A DNA stretch of 64,000 bases from Bacteroidia bacterium (lineage in GTDB: Bacteria; Bacteroidota; Bacteroidia; CAILMK01; JBBDIG01). This document shows positions 1 to 7,201 of this stretch, one piece after another (position 1 is the first letter of the stretch; each line of letters opens with the position of its first letter). The stretch covers positions 1-64,000 of the forward strand of contig JBBDIG010000040.1 in assembly GCA_040880525.1 (NCBI GenBank). Direction: 5' to 3'. The position numbers and the translations under genes were made by a program. The notes under the pieces were generated by a model. That model did not search any database and was not told the origin of the DNA. It worked only from the letters and a program-made list of their open reading frames with translations.

Positions 1-35
1 TCGGAATTGTAACTGCCTGATTTGCAATGATGAGG

Positions 36-51
36 TTTGACGTTAGTCAAA
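36..51. other. Short perfect hairpin (TTTGAC-GTTA-GTCAAA)
   Basis: Six-base arms with a four-base loop, followed by an AT-rich stretch. It could be the weak terminator of a gene lying left of the window or a protein-binding palindrome in front of the hip operon. Nothing else that looks coding is visible in bases 1-185. Confidence 0.35.
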
Positions 52-89
52 ATTCAAGAATCCATATAAAATTGCAATTCACTTTACTA

Positions 90-187
90 TATGCAAACGC
101 ATACAATATTACTATCTTCCACCTGAGTATATCTAATTGCATATAATTTAGTACATTTGACTGTTATTATATTTAAAAGCATATAAT
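90..187 (+). promoter_or_regulatory. hip operon control region: phased GCATA half-sites and -7 box
   Basis: A palindrome TATGC-AAAC-GCATA lies at 90-103. Its right half-site GCATA recurs at 139 and 179, so the three copies start exactly 40 bp apart; the last two are extended to GCATATAA and the third runs into the hipB start codon. TACATTTG at 152-159 matches the Bacteroidota -7 consensus TAnnTTTG and lies between half-sites. HipB-family antitoxins repress their own operon through inverted repeats, so these are the likely operators (inference). Confidence 0.5.
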
Positions 188-395
188 GAAGCAATTGGCG
201 GAGTTTGTCAAAGAGCGTAGAAAAGAGGTATCGCTTACTCAGGAAGAATTTGCTGAACGTGCGGGTGTTGCCCTCACAGTTGTACGGAAAATAGAGCAGG
301 GCAAAACGAACCTGAATATGGATAAGGTGAACCTTGTTCTCCGTATGTTTGGACATGAGCTGGCTCCGGTTAGCACGAAAGACCTGGATGAATGA
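186..395 (+). CDS. hipB: HipB-like XRE-family antitoxin/autorepressor
   Basis: A 69-residue protein made almost wholly of one helix-turn-helix domain of the Cro/C1 (XRE) type; the turn and recognition helix are around residues 17-40 (SLTQEEFAERAGV, then VVRKIEQGKTN). This size and the two following genes match the HipB member of tripartite HipBST toxin-antitoxin systems, where HipB binds operator DNA and strengthens neutralisation by HipS. Its stop overlaps the hipS start by four bases (ATGA), indicating translational coupling. There is no Shine-Dalgarno sequence before the ATG, as is common in this phylum. Family assignment is firm; the role comes from context. Confidence 0.85.
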   Translation: MKQLAEFVKERRKEVSLTQEEFAERAGVALTVVRKIEQGKTNLNMDKVNLVLRMFGHELAPVSTKDLDE

Positions 396-727
396 GACAA
401 GGAAAGGTATTTTATAAAGATCATTTGGCCGGGGTTATTACGGAAACAAATGATGGAGAGTACGTATTTCAATATGATGATCAATACGTAAAAGATCATC
501 CGGATGGGTTCATCACATTCACAATGCCGGTTACAGCTCAGCCTTACGAGGATAAACGGCTCTTTCCCTTTTTTGAAGGGCTGATTCCTGAGGGATGGCT
601 ATTGGACATTGCCTCCGAAAATTGGAAGATCAATAAGAATGACCGGATGGGATTATTGCTGGCATGCTGTAAGGATTGTATAGGGGCCGTAAGCGTTGAA
701 CCAATAGTAGCAGGTGATGGGGAATAG
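392..727 (+). CDS. hipS: HipS-like antitoxin (stand-alone HipA N-terminal subdomain)
   Basis: A 111-residue protein equal to the N-terminal subdomain 1 of HipA kinases (Couple_hipA family), encoded separately. The diagnostic block is KRLFPFFEGLIPEGWLLD (about 55-71) followed by DRMGLLLACCKDCIGAV. In the E. coli O127 HipBST system the small HipS protein, not HipB, is the main antitoxin, and it places a tryptophan in the active site of HipT; Trp69 in the PEGW motif is the candidate equivalent here (inference). It starts within the hipB stop codon and overlaps the next gene by about 11 bases, so the three genes are tightly coupled. Confidence 0.85.
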   Translation: MRQGKVFYKDHLAGVITETNDGEYVFQYDDQYVKDHPDGFITFTMPVTAQPYEDKRLFPFFEGLIPEGWLLDIASENWKINKNDRMGLLLACCKDCIGAVSVEPIVAGDGE

Positions 728-1685
728 ATGTTTATATTGCTATGTGTCTGTTGAAGAAGGACTCAACTTTCATCAAAAGTGTTCACTGGAATTTTTTGGC
801 ACTTCCACACCACCTGAAATAGAATATTCGCTAGATCAAATGGATGAACTAGCGAAGAATGTGGTGGAACGTAGCATTTCCGTACCGGGTGTTCAGCCAA
901 AACTCTCCATGTCATTGGTGAAGAAAACCACAGAGAGTGCTGATACACGGTTGACGGTAGTCGGGGCTTTAGGCGGGCAATATATTCTGAAACCGCCATC
1001 AGACCGCTTTCCGGAAATTCCCCAAAACGAACATGTGACCATGCGCATGGCCGAAAGTTTCGGGATCCGAGTAGTGCCTTCATCATTGATCCGCTTGTCT
1101 TCCGGTGAGCTATCCTACATCACCAAGCGGGTTGACCGTACAGCAACGGGCGAGAAGATCCACATGATAGATATGTTTCAGATCACCGAGGCATTTGATA
1201 AATATAAAAGCTCCCTGGAGAAAGTTGGTAAGGCACTCGGAAGTTATTCTGACAATACATTGCTTGATAAAGTCTTCTACTTTGAGTTAGTCCTTTTCTC
1301 ATTTCTTACCGGAAACAATGATATGCATTTAAAAAATTTTTCGATGATCGAAAGTCCTTCTGGATGGGTACTGGCGTCTGCTTATGATTTATTGAATGTG
1401 GCTATCGTATTACCAGAAGATAAGGAGGAGCTTGCCCTGACATTGGTTGGAAAGAAAAAGAAATTGAAGCGGGAACATTTCGAGCAATTAGGCGAAGTAT
1501 TAGGGCTTTCCGGAAAGCAGGTCAAAGGGGCATTTCAACGAATGATCAAAAACAAACCAAACGCATTTAACTGGATTGAGCACTCATTCTTGTCAGATGA
1601 TATGAAAACTGCCTACAAGGAAGTATTTGACTTAAGGTGTGAGCAATTGGGATTAAAACTAAAATCGCCAAATAATGGTGCATAA
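717..1685 (+). CDS. hipT: HipT-like serine/threonine kinase toxin (HipA catalytic domain)
   Basis: About 322 residues, lacking the HipA N-subdomain supplied by the upstream gene. Visible kinase features, numbered from the ATG at 717: a Gly-rich loop with the motif SISVPGVQPK (Ser53 and Ser55 match the paired autophosphorylation serines of HipT), ATP-contacting Lys92 (YILKPP), catalytic loop NNDMHLKN with Asp202 and Asn207, and metal-binding Asp224 (AYDLLN). The first 23 residues carry CxxC...HxxC (Cys5, Cys8, His19, Cys22), a possible zinc site. A GTG three bases upstream (714) is an alternative start. HipT of E. coli O127 phosphorylates tryptophanyl-tRNA synthetase; the target here is unknown. 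Confidence 0.88.
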   Translation: MGNRCLYCYVSVEEGLNFHQKCSLEFFGTSTPPEIEYSLDQMDELAKNVVERSISVPGVQPKLSMSLVKKTTESADTRLTVVGALGGQYILKPPSDRFPEIPQNEHVTMRMAESFGIRVVPSSLIRLSSGELSYITKRVDRTATGEKIHMIDMFQITEAFDKYKSSLEKVGKALGSYSDNTLLDKVFYFELVLFSFLTGNNDMHLKNFSMIESPSGWVLASAYDLLNVAIVLPEDKEELALTLVGKKKKLKREHFEQLGEVLGLSGKQVKGAFQRMIKNKPNAFNWIEHSFLSDDMKTAYKEVFDLRCEQLGLKLKSPNNGA

Positions 1686-1764
1686 ATGAGACTTAAGAAC
1701 CTGAATTGTCATCCGCAAAGTTTATTTTTTGTATTCCCCAAAAATTAAATACTTAGAAAATCAG

Positions 1765-2004
1765 ATGAAGACCTTATCGCTAAAGTTGGATGAAGCCGTG
1801 TTTGCAACTACTGAAGCCATCCTCAAAAAATTGCAAAAGCCAAGGAACCGGTACATCAACGAGGCGATTGATCATTATAATCAATATCAAAAGCGGCTGT
1901 TGCTATCAGAAAAGTTAAAGGAAGAATCAGCACTGGTACAAGAGGATTCCATGTCAGTCCTGAAAGAATTCGAAGGATTGGAGGAAAATGGTTTAGCAAT
2001 ATGA
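1765..2004 (+). CDS. MazE/RHH-like antitoxin of a decayed MazEF module
   Basis: Seventy-nine residues from the ATG at 1765; an upstream TTG at 1729 gives a 91-residue version that adds an unlikely leader. The start MKTLSLKLDEAVF, then RNRYINEAIDHYN, is typical of ribbon-helix-helix antitoxins paired with PemK/MazF toxins, with a charged C-terminal tail that would wrap the toxin. The stop codon overlaps the ATG of the next frame (ATGA at 2001-2004), the usual antitoxin-toxin coupling. The partner toxin is broken, so this is probably an orphan antitoxin. Confidence 0.7.
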   Translation: MKTLSLKLDEAVFATTEAILKKLQKPRNRYINEAIDHYNQYQKRLLLSEKLKEESALVQEDSMSVLKEFEGLEENGLAI

Positions 2005-2303
2005 AATATGGATTGCTGATCTGAACCCGCAACTCGGAAGTGAGCCAGGCAAAACGCGGCCTGTACTGGTGGTGCAAACTAACCTGCTAAATTCCGTTGG
2101 CCACCAACATTATCAAGCGTTCTCAAATCCTTAGGGTGCATCTCCAGGCCGGTGTGGCAAACGTAATGGAGGACTGCGACATTATGATGGACCAACTTCG
2201 GGCAATTGACAACAAGCGATGGATTAGGAAAATCGGCACAATACCTCCACTTACCGCAACTGTAGTGAAGGAGAATTTGAAAGCGGTGCTTGACTTTGAA
2301 TAG
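2001..2303 (+). pseudogene. mazF: MazF/PemK-like endoribonuclease toxin, frameshifted
   Basis: Two frames together read as one PemK/MazF toxin. After the ATG at 2001 the reading stops at codon 8, but the frame starting TGG at 2009 gives WIADLNPQLGSEPGKTRPVL and continues to NSVGH. A third frame from about 2100 gives TNIIKRSQILRVHL, then ANVMEDCDIMMDQLRAIDNKR and the family's C-terminal helix. The first lesion fits loss of one copy of a 7-bp tandem repeat (ATGAAAT) at the start. The second is a missing stretch of roughly 27 bases between NSVGH and TN, with CACC at the junction. The toxin cannot be made intact. Confidence 0.75.
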
Positions 2304-2520
2304 TGGGGGAGGTAGGGTTGGTGCAGGTTTAGTAAATCCGTGAGAGATTTAACACTACTCGCCCTTCAAAATTTACAACTCCTCAAGTTAAAGTATAGAA
2401 GTCCTGACCCAAACCGACCGCCCACAAAATACGGGAGCGACCTGAAGGCGAAATGCAGAAGGCTCGGAAGGCAATATTCCAAAAAACCGGACAACTGAAA
2501 AAGGCAATTTAGACCACCCC
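2304..2520. other. Gap without recognisable gene
   Basis: About 217 bases between the mazF remnant and the convergent small membrane-protein gene. Frames are short and interrupted on both strands, and no terminator hairpin or promoter is convincing. It may be further decayed accessory DNA. Confidence 0.4.
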
Positions 2521-2736
2521 TTACTTTTTCCCCACCAACAAGACAATCCCGCCAACCGTGGCCACAGCGCCTGCGATGAGGAGCATCAGGCCGGAGTTCA
2601 TGCCTTTGTTGTCGGTGGCTTCAATGCTAATGGGGCCGAGGTTGGCCTCATGTTGACTGTCGTCCATTTGCATAAAGCCTGCAACGCCCATGATGATGCC
2701 TGCTACGAGGAGAATGATTCCGATAATTTTTTTCAT
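2521..2736 (-). CDS. Small two-helix membrane protein (DUF3185-like)
   Basis: Seventy-one residues with hydrophobic helices at about 3-21 (IIGIILLVAGIIMGVAGF) and 48-69 (GLMLLIAGAVATVGGIVLLV), joined by a short polar periplasmic or cytoplasmic loop. The two-helix pattern with glycine-rich second helix resembles DUF3185 proteins of unknown function. It is a single gene flanked by accessory fragments. Confidence 0.6.
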   Translation of the reverse strand: MKKIIGIILLVAGIIMGVAGFMQMDDSQHEANLGPISIEATDNKGMNSGLMLLIAGAVATVGGIVLLVGKK

Positions 2737-2928
2737 GTTGGTTTATTGTAAGGATGAAAGGCCACAATCGGTCAGTTTGTTCTTTAAAACCTGTAAGGGC
2801 CATCTTGTCCATGACCTCATTTATCCCAATCCTGCCTCGTCCATTCCTTTACATCTAAACCAAAAAACAGCAACCACACATGAGATTGCTGCTTTTTTAC
2901 TGTTCCAAACGGAAGGTCAGGGATACTG

Positions 2929-3462
2929 CTACTCCGTCTTCACCCACTTCTTCACTACCTGGCGGCCATTGATGGTAAGCCGGACGAAATAGATGCCGGG
3001 ATGTATCGTGGTGGCCTGGCCGAGGTGCCAGTTGTGGGTTCCGTGGCTAAAGTGCTTCTCTTGCATCGCTGTGATTCTCCTGCTGGTCATGTCCAACATC
3101 TCTACTTGCACAATTCCGCTTTCCGGAATCGCAAGGGCAAGGTTCAGCTCTCCCGTAGATGGATTAGGATAGAGGCTTAAGCTGAGTGCTGCGGTGTTTG
3201 ACTTTCGATGAATGCCGGTAAGGGTATCGGTTATAGTGGTAATGGCATCGTATTGTGCCGGGGCAAACTCCACTTGTCCATCTTCACTCTTGGGAATGGA
3301 AAAGAAGCGATAGGTATGGTCAATCGTACCGGTGAATTTAGCTGTGGTGTTGGGAAGCCATAGCTGGTACACGCCTGTGTCTTTGGCTACGTAAATGTCG
3401 TAGTTGCGAATGTTAGGCGTATACTGGCTGCTGCCCTGTGAACCCCATACTGGTGCGAGCAT
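2929..3462 (-). pseudogene. C-terminal piece of a T9SS-secreted multidomain protein
   Basis: The frame encodes an end piece only. A fibronectin-like segment (IRNYDIYVAKDTG...YRFFSIPKSEDG, about 17-75) is followed by a T9SS type A sorting domain (SLYPNPSTGELNLAL at about 95-110, ending VVKKWVKTE). Such sorting domains normally follow hundreds of residues and a signal peptide, and neither is present. The apparent ATG lies inside a hairpin at 3452-3473 where the sequence breaks. It is read as a decapitated gene rather than a functional 177-residue protein. Confidence 0.7.
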
Positions 3463-3473
3463 TCGCTCGTACC
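3452..3473. repeat. Hairpin at the junction of two gene fragments
   Basis: Arms GGTGCGAGC and GCTCGTACC flank a four-base loop; one position is a G-T wobble. It sits exactly where the reading frame of the T9SS fragment to the left and that of the fragment to the right stop matching. It may be a scar, a small repeat element or coincidence. Confidence 0.45.
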
Positions 3474-3634
3474 TACGCGGTTAAGTTGACAGTAATGGTA
3501 TCCATAACCAATGTACCGGGCGCGAGGCTGTTGTCGGAACAAACAAAATTCTTAATATTACCATTTTGAACTTTACATCTATATGTGGCTAAATTCGAGG
3601 TAGAACGATCAGGTTCAAATGAAATATTCTTAAT
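3473..3634 (-). pseudogene. Short coding remnant, probably from the same secreted protein
   Basis: An open frame of 53 codons without a start codon, in a different frame from the T9SS piece downstream. It ends with CSDNSLAPGTLVMDTITVNL and a stop. The composition (Ser, Thr, Asn, Gly rich with two cysteines) is that of an extracellular adhesin repeat. I infer it belonged to the same large gene. Confidence 0.4.
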
Positions 3635-3678
3635 TTAAAAAATCACCAGAATTACGCACAGAATTAAATTAGAATTAA

Positions 3679-4971
3679 TTGGACGCCTCACAACTTCTTA
3701 CTCATCTTGCACAATTTGATGCTCAAAAGGCGATTGTTTCTAAAAATAAAAGCATCACTTTTTCAGAGCTGATAGCGCAGATCAGGGAGATTTCAGAGAC
3801 CTGGCGAAGGCAATATCACGCTCAACAAATTTTGTTGTTAAAAGGCAAATATTCAATAAATACCATTGCTGCATTTTTTGCTGCCCTCGAAGCAGGTTTT
3901 CACCTGGTATTGGCACCCCGGGATTTATGCTTTACCACAGATGATGTTTTTTGGAGTTATCAAATTAATTTTTCTTCTGATAAAATTAATTTAATTCAGC
4001 AGGGGAAAAGCCAAAAGCCGCAAAAATTGCTTGCATTGGAGCATAAAGGCGAAGCGGCATTGATTCTCCTTACCAGCGGGAGCGAAGGACCATCCAAGCA
4101 GGTTATGTACAGTTTTCAGGATTTTATCATGGATTACCTGCATCGTTCTGCGAAAAATCTGGTTACTGTTCCTGTGATGCCGTTCGATCATTTTGGTGGG
4201 CTGGACGTGTGTCTGCGCGTGCTCTGCTCCGGGGGCACTCTGGTAATACCTGAAATTTCGCAACCGGCCGAAATTTTTAGAGCCGCGGAAGATCACCGTG
4301 CAAATTTTCTCAGCGCTACGCCCAGCTTCTTCAGGATGGCGCTGGCAGCCGGAATTCCTGTGTTGCATCCGCTACCGGATCTGCGCTGGATTAATCTGGG
4401 GGCCGAGGCTATTGCTCCCGCTTTGATTAGGCGGCTGAGCCAGGTTTTCCCACAGGCAGAAATCCGCCAGACGTTTGGAACCACGGAAAGCGGTGTGGTG
4501 GCAATGAGCAATTCGGGGACAGAAAGTCTCACAGCCATAAAAAACGGGATGCGGATCACCAACGGCTCCCTACAAGTGAAGCGGCATCCGGCATTTCTCG
4601 GCTACCTGAACCAGGATGATCCTGGCGAATACATTTCTACCAATGACCTGGCAGAAGAAAATACAGGTAGTTTCCGGATATTGGGCCGGAGCAGCCGCAT
4701 TATCAATACAGGGGGAGAAAAGGTACATCCGGAAGTCGTGGAGGCTGTATTGCTCGAACATCCCAAAATTCAGGAGGTGCGCGTTTTTGCAGAGCCTCAT
4801 CCGCTCCTCGGCCAAATAATTTGTGCAGAAGTATTGACCGAAGAAAAAGGTGCTGACCTCAGAACTGAATTGCGAAAGCATTGCCGTGAGCGGCTTTTGC
4901 CTCATCAGGTTCCGGTCAAATTCAGGTTCAGTGCGAAGATTGGCATTTCAAACCGATGGAAGAAGAAATGA
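3679..4971 (+). CDS. AMP-dependent synthetase/ligase, MenE-like acyl-adenylating enzyme
   Basis: A 430-residue ANL-superfamily enzyme that would activate a carboxylic acid as acyl-AMP and then usually CoA thioester. Core motifs: A3 P-loop LTSGSEGPSK (131-140), A5 QTFGTTESG (264-272), A7 STNDL (320-324), A8 GRSSRIINTGGEKVHP (336-351). The usual A10 PKTxxGK is replaced by KIGISNRWKKK at the extreme C-terminus, so the catalytic lysine is uncertain. The short length resembles o-succinylbenzoyl-CoA synthetase (MenE), but the neighbours are glycosyltransferases, not men genes, so it may prime or decorate a glycolipid. It starts with TTG, having no ATG in range. Confidence 0.75.
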   Translation: MDASQLLTHLAQFDAQKAIVSKNKSITFSELIAQIREISETWRRQYHAQQILLLKGKYSINTIAAFFAALEAGFHLVLAPRDLCFTTDDVFWSYQINFSSDKINLIQQGKSQKPQKLLALEHKGEAALILLTSGSEGPSKQVMYSFQDFIMDYLHRSAKNLVTVPVMPFDHFGGLDVCLRVLCSGGTLVIPEISQPAEIFRAAEDHRANFLSATPSFFRMALAAGIPVLHPLPDLRWINLGAEAIAPALIRRLSQVFPQAEIRQTFGTTESGVVAMSNSGTESLTAIKNGMRITNGSLQVKRHPAFLGYLNQDDPGEYISTNDLAEENTGSFRILGRSSRIINTGGEKVHPEVVEAVLLEHPKIQEVRVFAEPHPLLGQIICAEVLTEEKGADLRTELRKHCRERLLPHQVPVKFRFSAKIGISNRWKKK

Positions 4972-6113
4972 CTTTTCGCCTCATTCATAGTGTGGATAAA
5001 TGGCTGCCCGTTACGCAACGCTGGATTTGGGAGCAATACCGTAACCTGCCCTTTTCAAATCAAATAATTTTTGCCGAAGAAGTGCTACCCATTTCGCCAC
5101 CGGCCAGCGAAATACGCGTGAAGCCGGACGAAAGCAATGATCTGCTCAGCAGGTTATCACGGAAATTTCGAAACCCCAAGCCCTGGCGCCAGGCTGAACT
5201 TGATAAGATCGGGACTCCGGTTGTGCTGTTTTCCCATTTTGGTAACCGTGGCTGGAGCGATCTAAAGCTAAAGGCGGATTTACACATTACCCGATTTTAT
5301 GGCTATGATCTTAAAAGGATCATTCAGCAGGATGGACGTTGGGAAGAGCGCTACCACAGGCTTTTTAAACAGTGCGATGCATTTATTGCGGAAGGAAATG
5401 CTATGGCGGCCAGGCTTCGTGAAATGGGCTGTTCCCAGAAAAAAATATATGTAATCCCTCTCGGCACTTCGCAGCCGGAAAAGACGATAATCCGGAACTA
5501 TGAGGGCGGCAAGGTAGAAATCCTGATCGCTTCCGGTTTTACGGAAAAGAAAGGGATCGTGTATGCGCTACAGGCGTTGGGCGAACTAAAACAGGAAGGT
5601 CGCCTGAAGAACTTTACGATCAACCTGGTGGGAGCAGAGCGGCAAGATTATCTGCCTGACCGGGAATATTGGAACCGGATGCAAACCACCATCCGGGAGT
5701 TTGTGCTGGAGGGAAATACGATATTTCACGGATACCTTGAGTTCGATCAATTGCGCGCGCTGGCTTTGCAGTGCCACTTTGGAATGCACACCAGCGTAAG
5801 CGCGGCAGATGGCGACACAGAAGGCGGATCGCCCGTGGTGCTGATGGACCTGATGGCTGGCGGGCTGCCTTTCATTACCAGCCGCCATGCAGACATTCCG
5901 GAAGTGGTGACCGATCCGTGCGGCATTCTTTGCGAAGAAAGAGATGTAGAAGAGATAAAGCGGGCAGTGCTGGAAATGCTGGAACCGGATGTGCTCAGCC
6001 GGAAATCAGCCGCAGCCATAGACCGCATGGCTGCTCATTTTTTCTGGAACGACATCGGTCCAAAGCAGGCACAGTTGATCAATGCACTGTGGGCGCAGAA
6101 ATTTGGACAATAG
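4968..6113 (+). CDS. Glycosyltransferase family 4
   Basis: A 381-residue GT-B fold glycosyltransferase. The start is set at ATG 4968, which forms an ATGA overlap with the ligase stop; an ATG at 4956 is also in frame. The donor-binding half contains VIPLGTS, then EKKGIVYALQAL, and the signature DGDTEGGSPVVLMDLMAGG, the GT4 form of the EX7E motif in which the second acid is Asp. It would transfer an NDP-activated sugar at the cytoplasmic face. No signal peptide or membrane segment is visible. The acceptor is unknown; coupling to the upstream ligase suggests a glycolipid or acylated glycan. Confidence 0.8.
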   Translation: MTFRLIHSVDKWLPVTQRWIWEQYRNLPFSNQIIFAEEVLPISPPASEIRVKPDESNDLLSRLSRKFRNPKPWRQAELDKIGTPVVLFSHFGNRGWSDLKLKADLHITRFYGYDLKRIIQQDGRWEERYHRLFKQCDAFIAEGNAMAARLREMGCSQKKIYVIPLGTSQPEKTIIRNYEGGKVEILIASGFTEKKGIVYALQALGELKQEGRLKNFTINLVGAERQDYLPDREYWNRMQTTIREFVLEGNTIFHGYLEFDQLRALALQCHFGMHTSVSAADGDTEGGSPVVLMDLMAGGLPFITSRHADIPEVVTDPCGILCEERDVEEIKRAVLEMLEPDVLSRKSAAAIDRMAAHFFWNDIGPKQAQLINALWAQKFGQ

Positions 6114-6131
6114 TCATCTTTTACAGCAGTG

Positions 6132-6139
6132 TACCTTTG
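6132..6139 (+). promoter_or_regulatory. -7 box TACCTTTG upstream of the GT2 gene
   Basis: Exact TAnnTTTG match about 20 bases before the preferred TTG start at 6158. It supports that start over an earlier TTG at 6137, which overlaps the box itself. Confidence 0.4.
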
Positions 6140-6157
6140 CCGCCAACGCTATTTCCT

Positions 6158-7051
6158 TTGCAAATTTCCTTTATCATACCTGTTCGCAGAAAACTCTCAG
6201 GTCTTCGTACTACGCTTGTGAGCCTGGAGGCTCAGGAAGGATTGACCCAGGCAGAAGTAATTGTGGTGAATGACGGAGCCGACCCGGCCATTTCCGGTTT
6301 TCTCAAAAATTTAGCGTTTCCATTTTCTGTTTATGAAATTCCTGTTCACACATCCAAAGGTTCTTACAATGCCCGGAATCTTGGGATCCGGCAGGCTACC
6401 GCGCCTTATCTCATTTTTCTGGATGATTCGATTTTGCTGCCGCCAGACTGGTTTTTGAAGCTGAAGCCTTTGCTCGCACAGTTCGCCTACATAGCTTGCG
6501 AAGTGCGCATTCAGAAAGAACATGAAGAGAAGTTGAGCGAGAAATTCTTCCGGCTGACTGCATTCCAGACTGCCCGTTATGTTCAGGCGCATAACTTTGG
6601 CCTTACCTGCTGCCTGGCCGTGCAAAAGCAGGCTTTTGAGAAAACCGGGCTGTTTGACGACCATATCTTTTCGGGAGGTGACCGGGAGTTTGGGCAGCGA
6701 TTGCACGGATTGGGATTGTCTCAAACGTACTTTGATGCGGCTATGGCATTGCATCCGGCTAAGGACTGGCAGCAGCAATTCCGGGTGCAGACGCGCATTT
6801 ACAAAGGAATGCTTGACCTGGCAAAGCGGTATCCTGAGCGCTATTCCCAATTGCGTCCCACTTCTATGCAGCTTCTCCACAACTTTTACGGATTGGTAAA
6901 ATCACTGCTATTTGCTTCACGAATCCCGCTTTATCAATCAGGGGCATTTACCTATCGGGAGTGGGTGGTAGTTAAATTATTCTCTACCTGGTTGTATTCC
7001 AAAGCACTGATAAAAATTTTGGTCTGGAAAAAACGGGATTTTAACGAATAG
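6158..7051 (+). CDS. Glycosyltransferase family 2
   Basis: A GT-A type transferase of about 297 residues beginning LQISFIIPVRRK with a TTG start; no ATG is available before the conserved core. Key motifs: VIVVNDG, then FLDDSILLPPDWF (the DxD-type region), and FSGGDREFGQRLHGLG, the acceptor-side ED-like motif with Asp. The C-terminal part has a hydrophobic segment near LVKSLLFASRIPLY that could lie against the membrane. Third gene of the ligase-GT4-GT2 cassette. The open frame extends far upstream into the GT4 gene, but that part is a shadow. Confidence 0.75.
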   Translation: MQISFIIPVRRKLSGLRTTLVSLEAQEGLTQAEVIVVNDGADPAISGFLKNLAFPFSVYEIPVHTSKGSYNARNLGIRQATAPYLIFLDDSILLPPDWFLKLKPLLAQFAYIACEVRIQKEHEEKLSEKFFRLTAFQTARYVQAHNFGLTCCLAVQKQAFEKTGLFDDHIFSGGDREFGQRLHGLGLSQTYFDAAMALHPAKDWQQQFRVQTRIYKGMLDLAKRYPERYSQLRPTSMQLLHNFYGLVKSLLFASRIPLYQSGAFTYREWVVVKLFSTWLYSKALIKILVWKKRDFNE

Positions 7052-7084
7052 TATTTAAATCTTTTGGAACAATATCCCAGTATT

Positions 7085-7199
7085 TTGTTCACTGTGATGA
7101 ACAATAAATTCTAAAAATGTATACTCCACTATACAAAATATCCAAAAAATGTTTGTTGTGATAAGCAAAATATCGTATTTTTGTTTACTGAAACGAACA
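7085..7199 (+). promoter_or_regulatory. Four evenly spaced palindromes with a promoter, before the AAA ATPase gene
   Basis: Four imperfect or perfect palindromes, each with a 6-nt spacer or similar: TTGTTCA-N6-TGAACAA at 7085-7104, TGTATA-N6-TATACA at 7118-7135, TTTGTT-N6-AGCAAA at 7152-7169, and a looser copy resembling the first at 7180-7199. Centres are about 32, 34 and 29 bp apart, close to three helical turns. A canonical Bacteroidota promoter overlaps the last two: TTTG at 7152-7155, 20-bp spacer, TATTTTTG at 7176-7183. Repressor sites that control the ATPase are the simplest reading. Confidence 0.55.
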
Positions 7200-7201
7200 T
7201 A

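Noticed and set aside
87-356. 89-codon frame on the minus strand opposite hipB
   Set aside because: Cysteine- and tyrosine-rich composition, no start context, and it lies opposite a clear antitoxin gene and its control region.
5771-6157. Long upstream extension of the GT2 reading frame
   Set aside because: It overlaps the GT4 gene in another frame and has Arg/His-rich shadow composition; the GT2 family starts at the segment near 6158.
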